Source: an uncultured Maribacter sp. | GTDB lineage: Bacteria; Bacteroidota; Bacteroidia; Flavobacteriales; Flavobacteriaceae | Direction of reading: 5' to 3' | DNA: 64,000 nt | Assembly: GCA_947504045.1 (NCBI GenBank) | Contig: CANNFY010000004.1 | Span: forward strand, 62,001-126,000 | Part shown: in pieces, positions 26,923 to 35,956 of the stretch | Numbering within the stretch: position 1 is the stretch's first letter | Layout of the letters: each line of letters opens with the position of its first letter | Notes under the pieces: generated by a model | Databases searched by the model: none | Told to the model about the DNA's origin: nothing | The model's input: the letters and a program-made list of their open reading frames with translations, nothing else | Program-made: the position numbers and the translations under genes

Positions 26923-26953
26923 TTGGTAAAATCATAAATAAAGACTATTTTTG
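26923..26953 (+). promoter_or_regulatory. Promoter of rpsA
   Basis: TTG (26923-26925) and TATTTTTG (26946-26953) match the Bacteroidota -33/-7 elements with a 20-base spacer. Transcription would start near 26960, leaving a leader of about 110 bases before the rpsA ATG. S1 of other bacteria represses its own translation through the leader, so this one may matter. Confidence 0.65.
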
Positions 26954-27070
26954 CACACCTTTTTTACAAAGAAACAAGAGAAAAAGGTATTAAATAAAAA
27001 TAAACATAACAACTTCTGTGATAATTGTTTAACTCTTGTAAAATCATAGAATACAAATTTTAATCTTCAA

Positions 27071-28897
27071 ATGGCTGAAGAAAAAGCAAACGTTCCTGCA
27101 GAAGAAACTGCAGTAGCACAAGAAACAAAGGTGGAAGCACCTGTACAGGATCCTAAAGAGTTTTTAGAAAATTTTAACTGGGAAAAGTACGAACAAGGTA
27201 TAGAAAAAGTAGAAGACTCTAAATTAGAAGAGTTTGAAAAGCTTGTTTCTGAAAACTTCGTAGATACTGCAGATGAAGAGGTTGTAGAAGGTACAGTAGT
27301 GTACTTAACCGAAAGAGAAGCAATTATTGATATCAACGCTAAATCTGAAGGTGTTATCTCATTAAATGAGTTTAGATACAATCCAGATTTAAAAGTAGGA
27401 GACAAAGTTGAGGTATTAATTGATATCCGTGAAGACAAAAGTGGTCAGTTAGTTCTTTCTCATAGAAAGGCAAGAACAATCATGGCTTGGGATAGAGTTA
27501 ATGCTGCACATGATAAAGAAGAAATTGTTAGTGGTTTTGTTAAGTGTAGAACTAAAGGTGGTATGATTGTAGATGTTTTCGGAATCGAAGCATTCTTACC
27601 AGGTTCTCAGATTGATGTTAAACCAATCCGCGATTACGATCAGTATGTAAACAAAACAATGGAATTCAAGGTTGTAAAAATTAACCACGAATTTAAAAAC
27701 GTTGTTGTTTCTCATAAAGCACTTATTGAGGCTGATATTGAAGAGCAGAAAAAAGAAATTATTGGTCAATTAGAAAAAGGACAAGTATTAGAAGGTGTGG
27801 TTAAAAACATTACTTCTTACGGTGTGTTTATTGACCTTGGTGGTGTAGATGGTTTAGTACATATTACAGACCTTTCTTGGAGTAGAATTAATCATCCAAA
27901 TGAGGTTGTAGAATTAGACCAGAAATTAAACGTTGTAATCTTAGACTTTGATGAAAACAAATCTAGAATACAATTAGGTCTTAAGCAATTAGAAAAGCAC
28001 CCTTGGGAAGCTTTATCTGAAGATATTAAGATTGGAGACAAAGTTAAAGGTAAAGTAGTTGTAATAGCAGATTACGGTGCATTTATTGAAGTTGTTGAAG
28101 GTGTTGAAGGATTAATTCACGTTTCAGAAATGTCATGGTCTACACACTTACGTTCTGCACAAGATTTTGTAAAAGTAGGTGATGAGGTTGAAGCAGTTGT
28201 TTTAACTTTAGATAGAGATGATCGTAAGATGTCTCTTGGTATTAAGCAATTAACGCCAGACCCTTGGACTGATATTACAAATAAATACCCTGTAGGTTCT
28301 AAGCACAGTGGAGTGGTACGTAACTTTACTAACTTTGGTGTGTTTGTAGAATTAGAAGAAGGTATTGATGGTCTTATTTATATTTCTGATTTATCTTGGA
28401 CTAAGAAAATTAAGCACCCATCAGAATTTGTATCTGTAGGGGATAAGTTAGAAGTTGAGGTTTTAGAGTTAGATGTTGAAGGTCGTAAATTAAGTTTAGG
28501 ACACAAACAAACAACAGAAAATCCTTGGGATAAATATGAGGCTGAGTTTGCTTTAGATACTGTACATACAGCAACTATTGCAGATGTAGTAGATAAAGGA
28601 GCTACAATCGAATTCAACGAAGATATCGTTGCATTTGTACCACAACGTCATTTAGAAAAAGAAGATGGTAAAAAATTAGGCAAAGGAGACGAAGCAGAAT
28701 TTAAAATCATTGAATTTAATAAAGACTTTAAGCGTGTAGTAGCAAGTCATACTGCAATCTTTAGAGAAGAAGAAAAACGTAATGTAAAAGCTGCTGTTAA
28801 AAGACAAGCTGCTGCTGCTGATGAAGCTAAGCCAACTTTAGGTGATGCTAATGAAGCTTTACAAGCGTTAAAAGATAAAATGGAAGGTAAAGCATAA
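27071..28897 (+). CDS. rpsA: 30S ribosomal protein S1
   Basis: A 608-residue protein with tandem S1 RNA-binding domains from about residue 70. The repeats are easily seen in KGGMIVDVFGIEAFLPGSQ, SYGVFIDLGGVDGLVHITDLSW, DYGAFIEVVEGVEGLIHVSEMSW and NFGVFVELEEGIDGLIYISDLSW. The N-terminal extension (1-65) is acidic and rich in Glu/Ala, as in other Bacteroidota. S1 brings mRNA to the 30S subunit. In this phylum, which largely lacks Shine-Dalgarno pairing, it is likely central to initiation. A strong terminator follows. Confidence 0.96.
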   Translation: MAEEKANVPAEETAVAQETKVEAPVQDPKEFLENFNWEKYEQGIEKVEDSKLEEFEKLVSENFVDTADEEVVEGTVVYLTEREAIIDINAKSEGVISLNEFRYNPDLKVGDKVEVLIDIREDKSGQLVLSHRKARTIMAWDRVNAAHDKEEIVSGFVKCRTKGGMIVDVFGIEAFLPGSQIDVKPIRDYDQYVNKTMEFKVVKINHEFKNVVVSHKALIEADIEEQKKEIIGQLEKGQVLEGVVKNITSYGVFIDLGGVDGLVHITDLSWSRINHPNEVVELDQKLNVVILDFDENKSRIQLGLKQLEKHPWEALSEDIKIGDKVKGKVVVIADYGAFIEVVEGVEGLIHVSEMSWSTHLRSAQDFVKVGDEVEAVVLTLDRDDRKMSLGIKQLTPDPWTDITNKYPVGSKHSGVVRNFTNFGVFVELEEGIDGLIYISDLSWTKKIKHPSEFVSVGDKLEVEVLELDVEGRKLSLGHKQTTENPWDKYEAEFALDTVHTATIADVVDKGATIEFNEDIVAFVPQRHLEKEDGKKLGKGDEAEFKIIEFNKDFKRVVASHTAIFREEEKRNVKAAVKRQAAAADEAKPTLGDANEALQALKDKMEGKA

Positions 28898-28920
28898 TTA
28901 CAACTTTCTAAATAATCTTA

Positions 28921-28950
28921 AAGCCCAAACATATGTTTGGGCTTTTTTTT
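28921..28950 (+). terminator. Terminator after rpsA
   Basis: AAGCCCAAACAT and its reverse complement ATGTTTGGGCTT form a perfect 24-base dyad followed by a T-tract. Confidence 0.9.
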
Positions 28951-28981
28951 GTCTTTAATTTTTTGGAAAGCATTAATGTAA

Positions 28982-29015
28982 TTGTATTTACTTTAATGAT
29001 AATTCCCTATTTTTG
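28982..29015 (+). promoter_or_regulatory. Promoter of the pyrR-pyrB-rnz group
   Basis: TTG (28982-28984) and TATTTTTG (29008-29015) with a 23-base spacer match the Bacteroidota promoter. The start would be near 29022, about 23 bases before the pyrR ATG. This leaves no room for a PyrR-type antiterminator leader as known in Bacillus. Confidence 0.6.
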
Positions 29016-29044
29016 TATTTCAAAAAGTGTATAGAACCTAATGC

Positions 29045-29584
29045 ATGAGTAAAAAAGTTCTACTTTCCTCAAAAGAAATAAAAATAATTCTACATCGATT
29101 AGCTTGTCAGCTTCTCGAAAGTCATCTAGATTTTACAGATACCGTTTTAATAGGAATACAACCAAGAGGTAAATATTTAGCGGATAGATTGGCTAAAATT
29201 CTTAGAGATGAATATGGTGTAAAAGAAATTAATTTAGGTTACCTAGACATAACTTTTTTTAGAGATGACTTTAGAAGAGGAGAAAAAACTTTAGAAGCTA
29301 CAAAAACTAAAATTGATTTTTTAGTTGAAGATAAAAAAGTAGTTTTAATAGATGATGTTCTTTTTACCGGAAGAAGCATAAGAGCAGCATTAACCGCAAT
29401 ACAAAGTTTTGGAAGACCCTCAGAAGTAGAATTACTTACACTTATTGATCGTAGATTTAGCAGACATTTACCAATACAGCCTAACTATAGAGGAAGGCAA
29501 GTAGACGCTATAAACGATGAAAAAGTACAGGTTATGTGGGAGGAGAATGATGGTAAAGACGTAATATATTTAATAAATAAATAA
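29045..29584 (+). CDS. pyrR: PyrR-type phosphoribosyltransferase
   Basis: A 179-residue type I PRTase. The PRPP loop is VVLIDDVLFTGRS (residues 99-111), preceded by GIQPRGKYLADRLA and LGYLDITFFRDDFRR. In Firmicutes PyrR binds pyr mRNA to control transcription and has weak uracil phosphoribosyltransferase activity. Here it stands directly before pyrB (3-base gap), but the short leader shows no obvious antiterminator, so its regulatory role in this organism is open. Confidence 0.93.
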   Translation: MSKKVLLSSKEIKIILHRLACQLLESHLDFTDTVLIGIQPRGKYLADRLAKILRDEYGVKEINLGYLDITFFRDDFRRGEKTLEATKTKIDFLVEDKKVVLIDDVLFTGRSIRAALTAIQSFGRPSEVELLTLIDRRFSRHLPIQPNYRGRQVDAINDEKVQVMWEENDGKDVIYLINK

Positions 29585-29587
29585 GAA

Positions 29588-30514
29588 ATGAGTGAATTAA
29601 GTGTAAACCACTTACTGGGAATAAAATATCTTAAAGAAAAAGATATTCAACTCATTTTTGAAACTGCAGATCATTTTAAAGAGGTAATAAATAGATCTAT
29701 TAAAAAGGTACCTTCTTTAAGAGATATAAACATTGCAAATATCTTTTTTGAGAATAGTACCAGAACAAAACTATCTTTTGAACTTGCAGAAAAAAGACTA
29801 TCTGCAGATGTAATTAATTTTTCTGCAGGACAATCTTCTGTTAAAAAAGGAGAAACTTTAATAGATACGGTAAATAACATTTTATCTATGAAAGTAGATA
29901 TGGTTGTTATGCGGCATCCAAACCCTGGAGCTGGTATATTCTTGTCAAAACATGTAAAAGCAGCAATAATTAATGCAGGAGATGGCGCGCACGAGCATCC
30001 AACACAAGCACTACTAGATAGTTTTTCAATAAGAGAAAAGTTTGGAGACGTTGCTGGAAAAAATGTGGTTATTGTTGGAGATATATTACATTCAAGAGTA
30101 GCATTGTCCAATATTTTTGCCTTACAATTACTTGGAGCAAACGTTAAGGTTTGTGGCCCTAAAACATTAATACCAAAACATATAGAGTCTTTAGGTGTAA
30201 CGGTAGAAACTAATTTAAGAAAAGCTCTAAATTGGTGCGATGTTGCTAATATGTTACGCATACAAAATGAAAGATTAGATATTAGTTACTTTCCTACAAC
30301 AAGAGAGTATACCCAACAATTTGGGGTTAATAAGGCGCTCTTAAATAGTTTAGATAAAGAGATTGTTATTATGCACCCAGGACCAATAAATAGGGGAGTT
30401 GAAATTACGAGTGATGTTGCAGACTCTAAGCAATCAATTATTCTTAATCAAGTAGAAAATGGTGTTGCAATACGTATGGCAGTAATTTATCTACTAGCGG
30501 CAAAAATTAAATAA
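29588..30514 (+). CDS. pyrB: Aspartate carbamoyltransferase catalytic subunit
   Basis: A 308-residue enzyme of pyrimidine synthesis: carbamoyl phosphate plus aspartate gives carbamoyl aspartate. The carbamoyl-phosphate loop FFENSTRTKLSFE has STRT at 57-60. DGAHEHPTQALLD and MHPGPINRGVEI complete the active site. No pyrI regulatory subunit follows, so the enzyme is likely an unregulated trimer or works with other partners. It is the second gene of the unit with pyrR, 2 bases before the next gene. Confidence 0.95.
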   Translation: MSELSVNHLLGIKYLKEKDIQLIFETADHFKEVINRSIKKVPSLRDINIANIFFENSTRTKLSFELAEKRLSADVINFSAGQSSVKKGETLIDTVNNILSMKVDMVVMRHPNPGAGIFLSKHVKAAIINAGDGAHEHPTQALLDSFSIREKFGDVAGKNVVIVGDILHSRVALSNIFALQLLGANVKVCGPKTLIPKHIESLGVTVETNLRKALNWCDVANMLRIQNERLDISYFPTTREYTQQFGVNKALLNSLDKEIVIMHPGPINRGVEITSDVADSKQSIILNQVENGVAIRMAVIYLLAAKIK

Positions 30515-30516
30515 AT

Positions 30517-30849
30517 ATGATTTTTACTAAAGAAGGAAATACGACTATAGCTTTTCAAGAAAATATTAAGCTTACTATTTTTTTAGAAAACCTTATTAAA
30601 GAGTATCCTAAGATTAAGAAAGATAATATTATTGTAAATCTTTTTTCGTTTGATACAATTACAGCAAATGACCTATTAGAGTTTTTGCAACTATCTAATA
30701 CACACCTGGCCTCAAAAAAATCTTTTGTATTAGTAACTAATAAAGTTTCTTATGACGACGTTCCGGAAGAACTTTGTGTAGCACCAACTATTCAAGAAGC
30801 TAAGGATATTATTGAAATGGAAGAAATAGAAAGAGATCTTGATATTTAA
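30517..30849 (+). CDS. Hypothetical protein of the rnz operon, STAS-like
   Basis: A 110-residue soluble protein. Its pattern (an N-terminal pair of strands, NIIVNLFSFDTITANDLLEFLQLSNTHLASKKSFVLVT, then helix) resembles an anti-sigma-antagonist/STAS fold. No phosphorylatable serine in a DSSG motif is seen. It is inserted between pyrB (2 bases) and rnz (3 bases). In Flavobacteriia I recall such a gene regularly placed before rnz. Function unknown. Confidence 0.75.
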   Translation: MIFTKEGNTTIAFQENIKLTIFLENLIKEYPKIKKDNIIVNLFSFDTITANDLLEFLQLSNTHLASKKSFVLVTNKVSYDDVPEELCVAPTIQEAKDIIEMEEIERDLDI

Positions 30850-30852
30850 TTA

Positions 30853-31761
30853 ATGATTAAACTCACCATATTAGGTTGTTATGCGGCTACACCAAGAACA
30901 TTAACAAACCCAACAGCACAACTATTAGAAATTAAAAACCATATGTTTTTAATAGATTGTGGAGAGGGCACCCAAGTGCAGTTGCGGAAGCATAAAATTA
31001 AATTTTCAAGAATAAATCATATTTTTATTTCTCATTTACATGGAGATCATTTTTTTGGTTTACCCGGATTAGTTTCTACGTTTAGGTTGTTAGGTAGAGA
31101 AAAAGAATTACACATACATGGTCCAAAAGGGATAAAAGAAGCAATTACATTGTTATTAAAATTAGGAGACTCTTGGACTAATTATAATTTATATTTTCAT
31201 GAAATAACAGCTAAAGAGTCTGTTGTAGTGTTTGAAGACGATAAAGTTGTAGTAGAAACTGTTCCATTAAATCATAGGGTATATACAAACGGATACTTAT
31301 TTAAAGAAAAAATTGGACTTAGAAAGCTAAATGTAGAAGCTGTAGAACAATATGAGATTCCTAAAGTATATTATCAAAATGTAAAAATAGGAAAAGATAT
31401 CACTTTAGATTCTGGAGAAATTATTTCAAATTCTAAATTAACTTTTGATCCAGAACCACCTAAAAGTTATGCTTTTTGTAGTGATACTGCGTATAAGCCA
31501 GACATAGTGCCCCTTATTAAAAAGGCTACAGCTCTTTATCATGAGTCTACCTTTTTGCATACTCAAGAAGATTTGGCGGTTAAAACAAAACATTCTACAG
31601 CAAAAGAAGCAGCAACTATTGCCCAAAAAGCAGAAGTAGGTACTTTAATTTTGGGGCATTACTCTACTAGATATAAATCTATACAATTGTTTAAAACTGA
31701 GGCGGAAGAAATTTTTGATAATGTTAGGTTATCAGAAGATGGAAAAGTTTTTGAGTTTTAA
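30853..31761 (+). CDS. rnz: Ribonuclease Z
   Basis: A 302-residue metallo-beta-lactamase fold endonuclease that removes tRNA 3' trailers. The zinc motif HLHGDH is at residues 61-66. The flexible-arm region is about 150-190. FCSDTAYKPDIV provides the bridging aspartate. LYHESTFLHTQEDLAVKTKHSTAKEAA is the typical ElaC block, and LILGHYSTRY supplies the last histidine. Length matches the short form. It is the last gene of the pyrR-pyrB-orf-rnz run. Confidence 0.94.
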   Translation: MIKLTILGCYAATPRTLTNPTAQLLEIKNHMFLIDCGEGTQVQLRKHKIKFSRINHIFISHLHGDHFFGLPGLVSTFRLLGREKELHIHGPKGIKEAITLLLKLGDSWTNYNLYFHEITAKESVVVFEDDKVVVETVPLNHRVYTNGYLFKEKIGLRKLNVEAVEQYEIPKVYYQNVKIGKDITLDSGEIISNSKLTFDPEPPKSYAFCSDTAYKPDIVPLIKKATALYHESTFLHTQEDLAVKTKHSTAKEAATIAQKAEVGTLILGHYSTRYKSIQLFKTEAEEIFDNVRLSEDGKVFEF

Positions 31762-31837
31762 TAAATAGCCTTTCAATTTTTTTCTTTGTCCTATCTTTTG
31801 CAGATCTTTGTGTATCTTGTAAATAGACTAGAAAATA

Positions 31838-32485
31838 ATGCAAAAAGACTTAGGTAATTATAGAAAATCCTACGAGAAAAGTGAACTTGTAGAAAATGCT
31901 ATTTCAGATAACCCAATGGAGGTTTTTCAAAAATGGTTTTATGAAGTAGAAGCTTCAAAAGGAGTAGATGAGGCTAATGCAATGACGGTGTCTACAATAG
32001 GTTTAGACGGTTACCCTAAAAGTAGAGTTGTACTTTTAAAAAAGTTTACGCACGAAGGTTTTATATTTTACACCAATTATACTAGCGAAAAAGGAAAAGC
32101 AATTGCCGCTAACCCTAATGTTTGTTTGTCTTTCTTTTGGCCAAATTTAGAACGACAAATAATAATAAAAGGAAAAGCAGAAAAAATAGCTAAAAATCTT
32201 TCAGACGGGTATTTTGAGTCTAGGCCAGAAGGTAGTAAGCTCGGGGCAATAATATCTAACCAAAGTAGTGTAATAGAATCTAGAGAAACTTTAGAAAATA
32301 AACTAAAAGAAATAGAAAAAGAATACCAAGGTAAAGAAATAGAACGACCAGAACATTGGGGTGGTTATATTGTTAAACCTTTTTCTATGGAGTTTTGGCA
32401 AGGAAGACCAAATAGGTTGCACGACAGAATTCGTTTTAAAATACAAGAAGATTTTAATTGGAAAGTAGAACGTTTAGCACCGTAA
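31838..32485 (+). CDS. pdxH: Pyridoxamine 5'-phosphate oxidase
   Basis: A 215-residue FMN enzyme that makes pyridoxal 5'-phosphate from PNP or PMP. Visible blocks are PKSRVVLLKKFTHEGFIFYTNYTSEKGKAIAANP (FMN binding), SRPEGSKLGAIISNQSSVIESRE and the C-terminal signature FWQGRPNRLHDRIRF with the substrate-binding arginine and histidine. The length is standard. The next gene follows after a few bases, so it may lead the polyphosphate group. Confidence 0.95.
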   Translation: MQKDLGNYRKSYEKSELVENAISDNPMEVFQKWFYEVEASKGVDEANAMTVSTIGLDGYPKSRVVLLKKFTHEGFIFYTNYTSEKGKAIAANPNVCLSFFWPNLERQIIIKGKAEKIAKNLSDGYFESRPEGSKLGAIISNQSSVIESRETLENKLKEIEKEYQGKEIERPEHWGGYIVKPFSMEFWQGRPNRLHDRIRFKIQEDFNWKVERLAP

Positions 32486-32492
32486 ATTGCAT

Positions 32493-32981
32493 ATGAAAAA
32501 TTTAATTATTGTCCGCCATGGTAAATCTTCTTGGGAGTATAATGTAAAAGACAAGGATCGTCCACTTAAAGAAAGAGGGATAAACGATGCTTTTTTGGTG
32601 GCAAATGTGTTAAGAAAACAACAATTAAATATTGACTATATGTTTTCTAGCCCTGCAAACAGGGCTTTGCATACAAGTATGATTTTTTGTAGAGAATTAA
32701 TTTTTCCTTTTTCTAAATTTCAGATATCCAATGAGTTGTATGATTTTTCAGGAGAAAACGTACTTTCTTTTTTAAAATCTTTAGACAACGGCCTTAATAC
32801 AGTAGTAATATTTGGGCATAATTATGCGTTTACACATATTGCTAATTCTTTAGGAAATAACTATATTGAAAACGTTCCAACCAGTGGTTTGGTGCATTTA
32901 CAATTTAATATAAAAGCATGGTCTTTAATTACTAAGGGCGTAACAAAACAAATTATTTTTCCAAAACAATTAAAAGCATGA
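32493..32981 (+). CDS. SixA-like histidine phosphatase
   Basis: A 162-residue phosphoglycerate-mutase-fold phosphatase. I prefer the ATG at 32493 to a TTG two codons earlier. The catalytic RHG is in LIIVRHGKSSWEY (residues 4-16). FSSPANRALHTSMI carries the second arginine, and VVIFGHNYAFTHIAN holds the second histidine. Proteins of this size remove phosphate from phosphohistidine (SixA). It overlaps the ppk1 start by four bases, which suggests a link with polyphosphate or phosphate signalling. Confidence 0.87.
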   Translation: MKNLIIVRHGKSSWEYNVKDKDRPLKERGINDAFLVANVLRKQQLNIDYMFSSPANRALHTSMIFCRELIFPFSKFQISNELYDFSGENVLSFLKSLDNGLNTVVIFGHNYAFTHIANSLGNNYIENVPTSGLVHLQFNIKAWSLITKGVTKQIIFPKQLKA

Positions 32982-35044
32982 TAAAAAATAAGAATCAATA
33001 CATAAATAGAGAAATAAGTTGGTTGTTATTTAATGAAAGAGTACTGCAGGAAAGTGCAGATACTAATGTTCCATTAATAGAACGTATGCGCTTTTTAGGT
33101 ATATTTTCTAATAATTTAGATGAGTTTTTTAAAGTTAGATACGCTACTGTAAAACGTATTGTAGATGCTGGAAAAAATGGAAAAAGTGTTTTAGGAGGCG
33201 AAAAAGCCAAAGATTTGTTAGAAGAAATTACCAAGATTGTAATTAACCAACAAACAAAAAGTTTAGGAATCTTAAAAAATGTACAACAAGAACTAGAGGG
33301 GCAAAACATTTTTATAATAAAAGAAACAGAACTTAACGCTAGTCAGAAAGAATTTGTAAAAAAATATTTTTTACAAAACGTAGGTCCTCAACTTATGACT
33401 ATTATATTAAGCGATACCACTAAATTTCCAACCTTAAAAGACACAGCTGCATACTTGGCAGTAAGAATACTTTTAAAAGAAGAAAAAGGTAAAAAGCTTA
33501 AGAAATTTGCTTTAATAGAAATACCTAAAGGAATAGATCGTTTTATAGTATTGCCTAAACAAGATGGTAAAGACTATATAATTATTTTAGATGATTTAAT
33601 TAGATATTGTTTAGGAAGTATTTTTACTATGTTTGATTATGAGTCTATTTCTGCTCATATGATAAAAATAACAAGAGATGCAGAATTAGATATAGATAAT
33701 GATTTAAGTAAGAGTTTTATAGAAAAAATATCTTCTAGTGTAGAGCATAGAAAAGTTAGTGATCCTGTACGTTTTGTGTATGACAAAAGTATTAGAGCAG
33801 ATACACTGTCTTATCTAAAAGAGAAAATGGAAGTAGAAGATACAGATAGTGTTATTCCAGGAGGTCGTTACCATAATAGAAGAGACTATATGGGATTTCC
33901 CAGTTTAGGAAGACAAGATTTACTGTATGATAAAATAAAACCCTTACCGGTTAAAGGTCTTAGTACAGAAGGTAGTATTATAGAATCTATAGCAAAAAAA
34001 GATTATTTAATTTACACACCATACCATACCTTTTCATACGTAATTAAATTTTTAAGAGAAGCTGCACTTGATCCAAGTGTAAAGGCTATAAAGATTACCG
34101 TATATAGGCTAGCAAGCGATTCTCAGGTTGCAGCATGCCTTGTAAATGCGGTTAAAAACGGAAAACAAGTTACTGTACAGATAGAGTTACAAGCACGTTT
34201 TGATGAGCAAGCAAATATTAAATACGCAGAACAATTACAAGCAGAGGGGGTTAAATTAATTTTTGGGGTTCCAGGCTTAAAAGTACATAGTAAAATATGT
34301 ATTATAGAAAGAGAAGAAGAGGCAGGACTTAAAAGATATGGTTTTATTAGTACGGGTAATTTTAATGAGTCTACAGCTAAAATTTATACCGACTATACCT
34401 TGTTTACAGCGCATGATGCTATTTTAAAAGAATTAAATAAGGTTTTTGATTTTTTTGAAACCACTTATAAGATTAATAAATACAAACATTTAATAGTTTC
34501 TCCACATTACACTAAAAGTACTTTTATAAAGCTTATTGATCGCGAAATAGAAAACGCTCAGGATGGAAAAGAAGCCTATATTAAAATAAAGATGAATAGT
34601 TTTACTTCCTATAAAATGGTAGATAAGCTATATGAAGCCAGTAATGCAGGAGTAAAAATACAATTAATAATAAGGGGTATATGTTGTTTAATTCCGGGTG
34701 TAAAAGGAATGAGTGATAATATAGAGGCTATTAGTGTGGTAGATAAATTTTTAGAACACACAAGAGTTTTTATTTTTGGAAATGATGGGGACCCTAAAAT
34801 GTACATATCTTCTGCAGATTGGATGACTAGAAACCTAGATAATAGAGTAGAAGTTGGTTGTCCTATTTATGATGAAGATATAAAAACTGAAATTTTAGAT
34901 ACTTTTGAAATTTGCTGGAATGATAATAGTAAAGCCCGTGTTTTTTCAGAAAAACAAGATAATGCTTATAGAAGCGAAAATGATGAGGCAAGTAGGTCGC
35001 AATTTGTGAGTTACGACTATTACTTAAATAAATTAAATTTGTAA
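32978..35044 (+). CDS. ppk1: Polyphosphate kinase 1
   Basis: A 688-residue enzyme that polymerises ATP gamma-phosphate into polyphosphate. The N-terminal domain opens with YINREISWLLFNERVLQE. The catalytic region has two phospholipase-D-like halves: KVHSKICIIERE with the autophosphorylated histidine, and EHTRVFIFGNDGDPKMYISSADWMTRNLDNRVE with the second. ATP-binding residues are near YHTFSYVIKFLREAA. The length is normal. It is translationally coupled to the sixA-like gene and followed 15 bases later by an exopolyphosphatase gene, giving synthesis and breakdown in one operon. Confidence 0.95.
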   Translation: MIKNKNQYINREISWLLFNERVLQESADTNVPLIERMRFLGIFSNNLDEFFKVRYATVKRIVDAGKNGKSVLGGEKAKDLLEEITKIVINQQTKSLGILKNVQQELEGQNIFIIKETELNASQKEFVKKYFLQNVGPQLMTIILSDTTKFPTLKDTAAYLAVRILLKEEKGKKLKKFALIEIPKGIDRFIVLPKQDGKDYIIILDDLIRYCLGSIFTMFDYESISAHMIKITRDAELDIDNDLSKSFIEKISSSVEHRKVSDPVRFVYDKSIRADTLSYLKEKMEVEDTDSVIPGGRYHNRRDYMGFPSLGRQDLLYDKIKPLPVKGLSTEGSIIESIAKKDYLIYTPYHTFSYVIKFLREAALDPSVKAIKITVYRLASDSQVAACLVNAVKNGKQVTVQIELQARFDEQANIKYAEQLQAEGVKLIFGVPGLKVHSKICIIEREEEAGLKRYGFISTGNFNESTAKIYTDYTLFTAHDAILKELNKVFDFFETTYKINKYKHLIVSPHYTKSTFIKLIDREIENAQDGKEAYIKIKMNSFTSYKMVDKLYEASNAGVKIQLIIRGICCLIPGVKGMSDNIEAISVVDKFLEHTRVFIFGNDGDPKMYISSADWMTRNLDNRVEVGCPIYDEDIKTEILDTFEICWNDNSKARVFSEKQDNAYRSENDEASRSQFVSYDYYLNKLNL

Positions 35045-35059
35045 ATAAAACGCAAAAAT

Positions 35060-35953
35060 TTGAAGATAAGAAAATTTGCAGCAATAGATATAGGATCTAA
35101 TGCAATACGTTTATTAACACATAACGTAATAGAGGAGGAAGGAAAAAAAACACAATTTAGAAAGAGTGCTCTTGTTCGTGTACCAGTGCGTTTAGGGGAA
35201 GATTCTTTTACCAAAGGAAAAATATCAGAAAAAAACGAAGCTAGAATGATAAAATCCATGAAAGCATTTAAGCTTTTAATGGAAGTTTCTGGTGTAGAAG
35301 AATATAGGGCTTGTGCTACTTCAGCAATGAGAGAGGCTAGTAATGGACTAGAAGTTATTGAAAAAATACAATCTGAAGCAGGTGTAACTATCGATTTAAT
35401 AAATGGAAAGCAAGAAGCTGCAATTATAGCTTCTACAGATTTAAAAGATTTAATTAAAGCAGACCAATCCTACTTATATATTGATGTTGGTGGTGGAAGC
35501 ACCGAATTTACCATATTTACTAACGGTAAAATAAAAGTTTCTAAGTCGTTTAAATTAGGAACAGTACGTTTATTAAACAATATAGTAAAAGAAGAAACCT
35601 GGAATAATTTAAAAAAATGGATAGATACTAATACAGAAGGTTTAGAAAAGCTGTCTATTATAGGTTCTGGGGGTAATATAAATAAACTTCATAAAATGTC
35701 TGGCAGAAAAGACGGGCAAGCTCTATCTTATATTTGGTTAAATGCGCAATATAAATTTTTAGATAGCCTTAGTTATGATGATCGTATTTCTGAACTTGGA
35801 TTAAATCCTGATCGTGCAGATGTAATTATACCAGCAACACGTATTTTTCTTTCTGCAGCTAAGTGGAGTGGCGTAAAGAAAATTTATGTTCCTAAAATTG
35901 GACTTTCAGATGGTATAATTAAGACGCTTTATTACACAAAGAACAAAGAGTAA
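35060..35953 (+). CDS. ppx: Exopolyphosphatase / pppGpp phosphohydrolase (Ppx/GppA)
   Basis: A 297-residue member of the actin-like ASKHA fold with AAIDIGSNAIRLL (phosphate 1) and YIDVGGGSTEFTIF (phosphate 2). It releases phosphate from polyphosphate chains, and may also act on pppGpp. The length fits the single-module form without the C-terminal HD part. The only good start is the TTG at 35060, in frame with the ppk1 stop 15 bases upstream. No ATG occurs before the phosphate-1 loop. Confidence 0.92.
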   Translation: MKIRKFAAIDIGSNAIRLLTHNVIEEEGKKTQFRKSALVRVPVRLGEDSFTKGKISEKNEARMIKSMKAFKLLMEVSGVEEYRACATSAMREASNGLEVIEKIQSEAGVTIDLINGKQEAAIIASTDLKDLIKADQSYLYIDVGGGSTEFTIFTNGKIKVSKSFKLGTVRLLNNIVKEETWNNLKKWIDTNTEGLEKLSIIGSGGNINKLHKMSGRKDGQALSYIWLNAQYKFLDSLSYDDRISELGLNPDRADVIIPATRIFLSAAKWSGVKKIYVPKIGLSDGIIKTLYYTKNKE

Positions 35954-35956
35954 TTT

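Noticed and set aside
29015-29045. PyrR-controlled antiterminator before pyrR
   Set aside because: The predicted leader is only about 23 bases; no hairpin pair or T-tract is present.
29671-30261. 196-codon minus-strand open frame inside pyrB
   Set aside because: Antisense to a well-conserved enzyme, cysteine/serine-rich composition typical of shadows, no recognisable domain.
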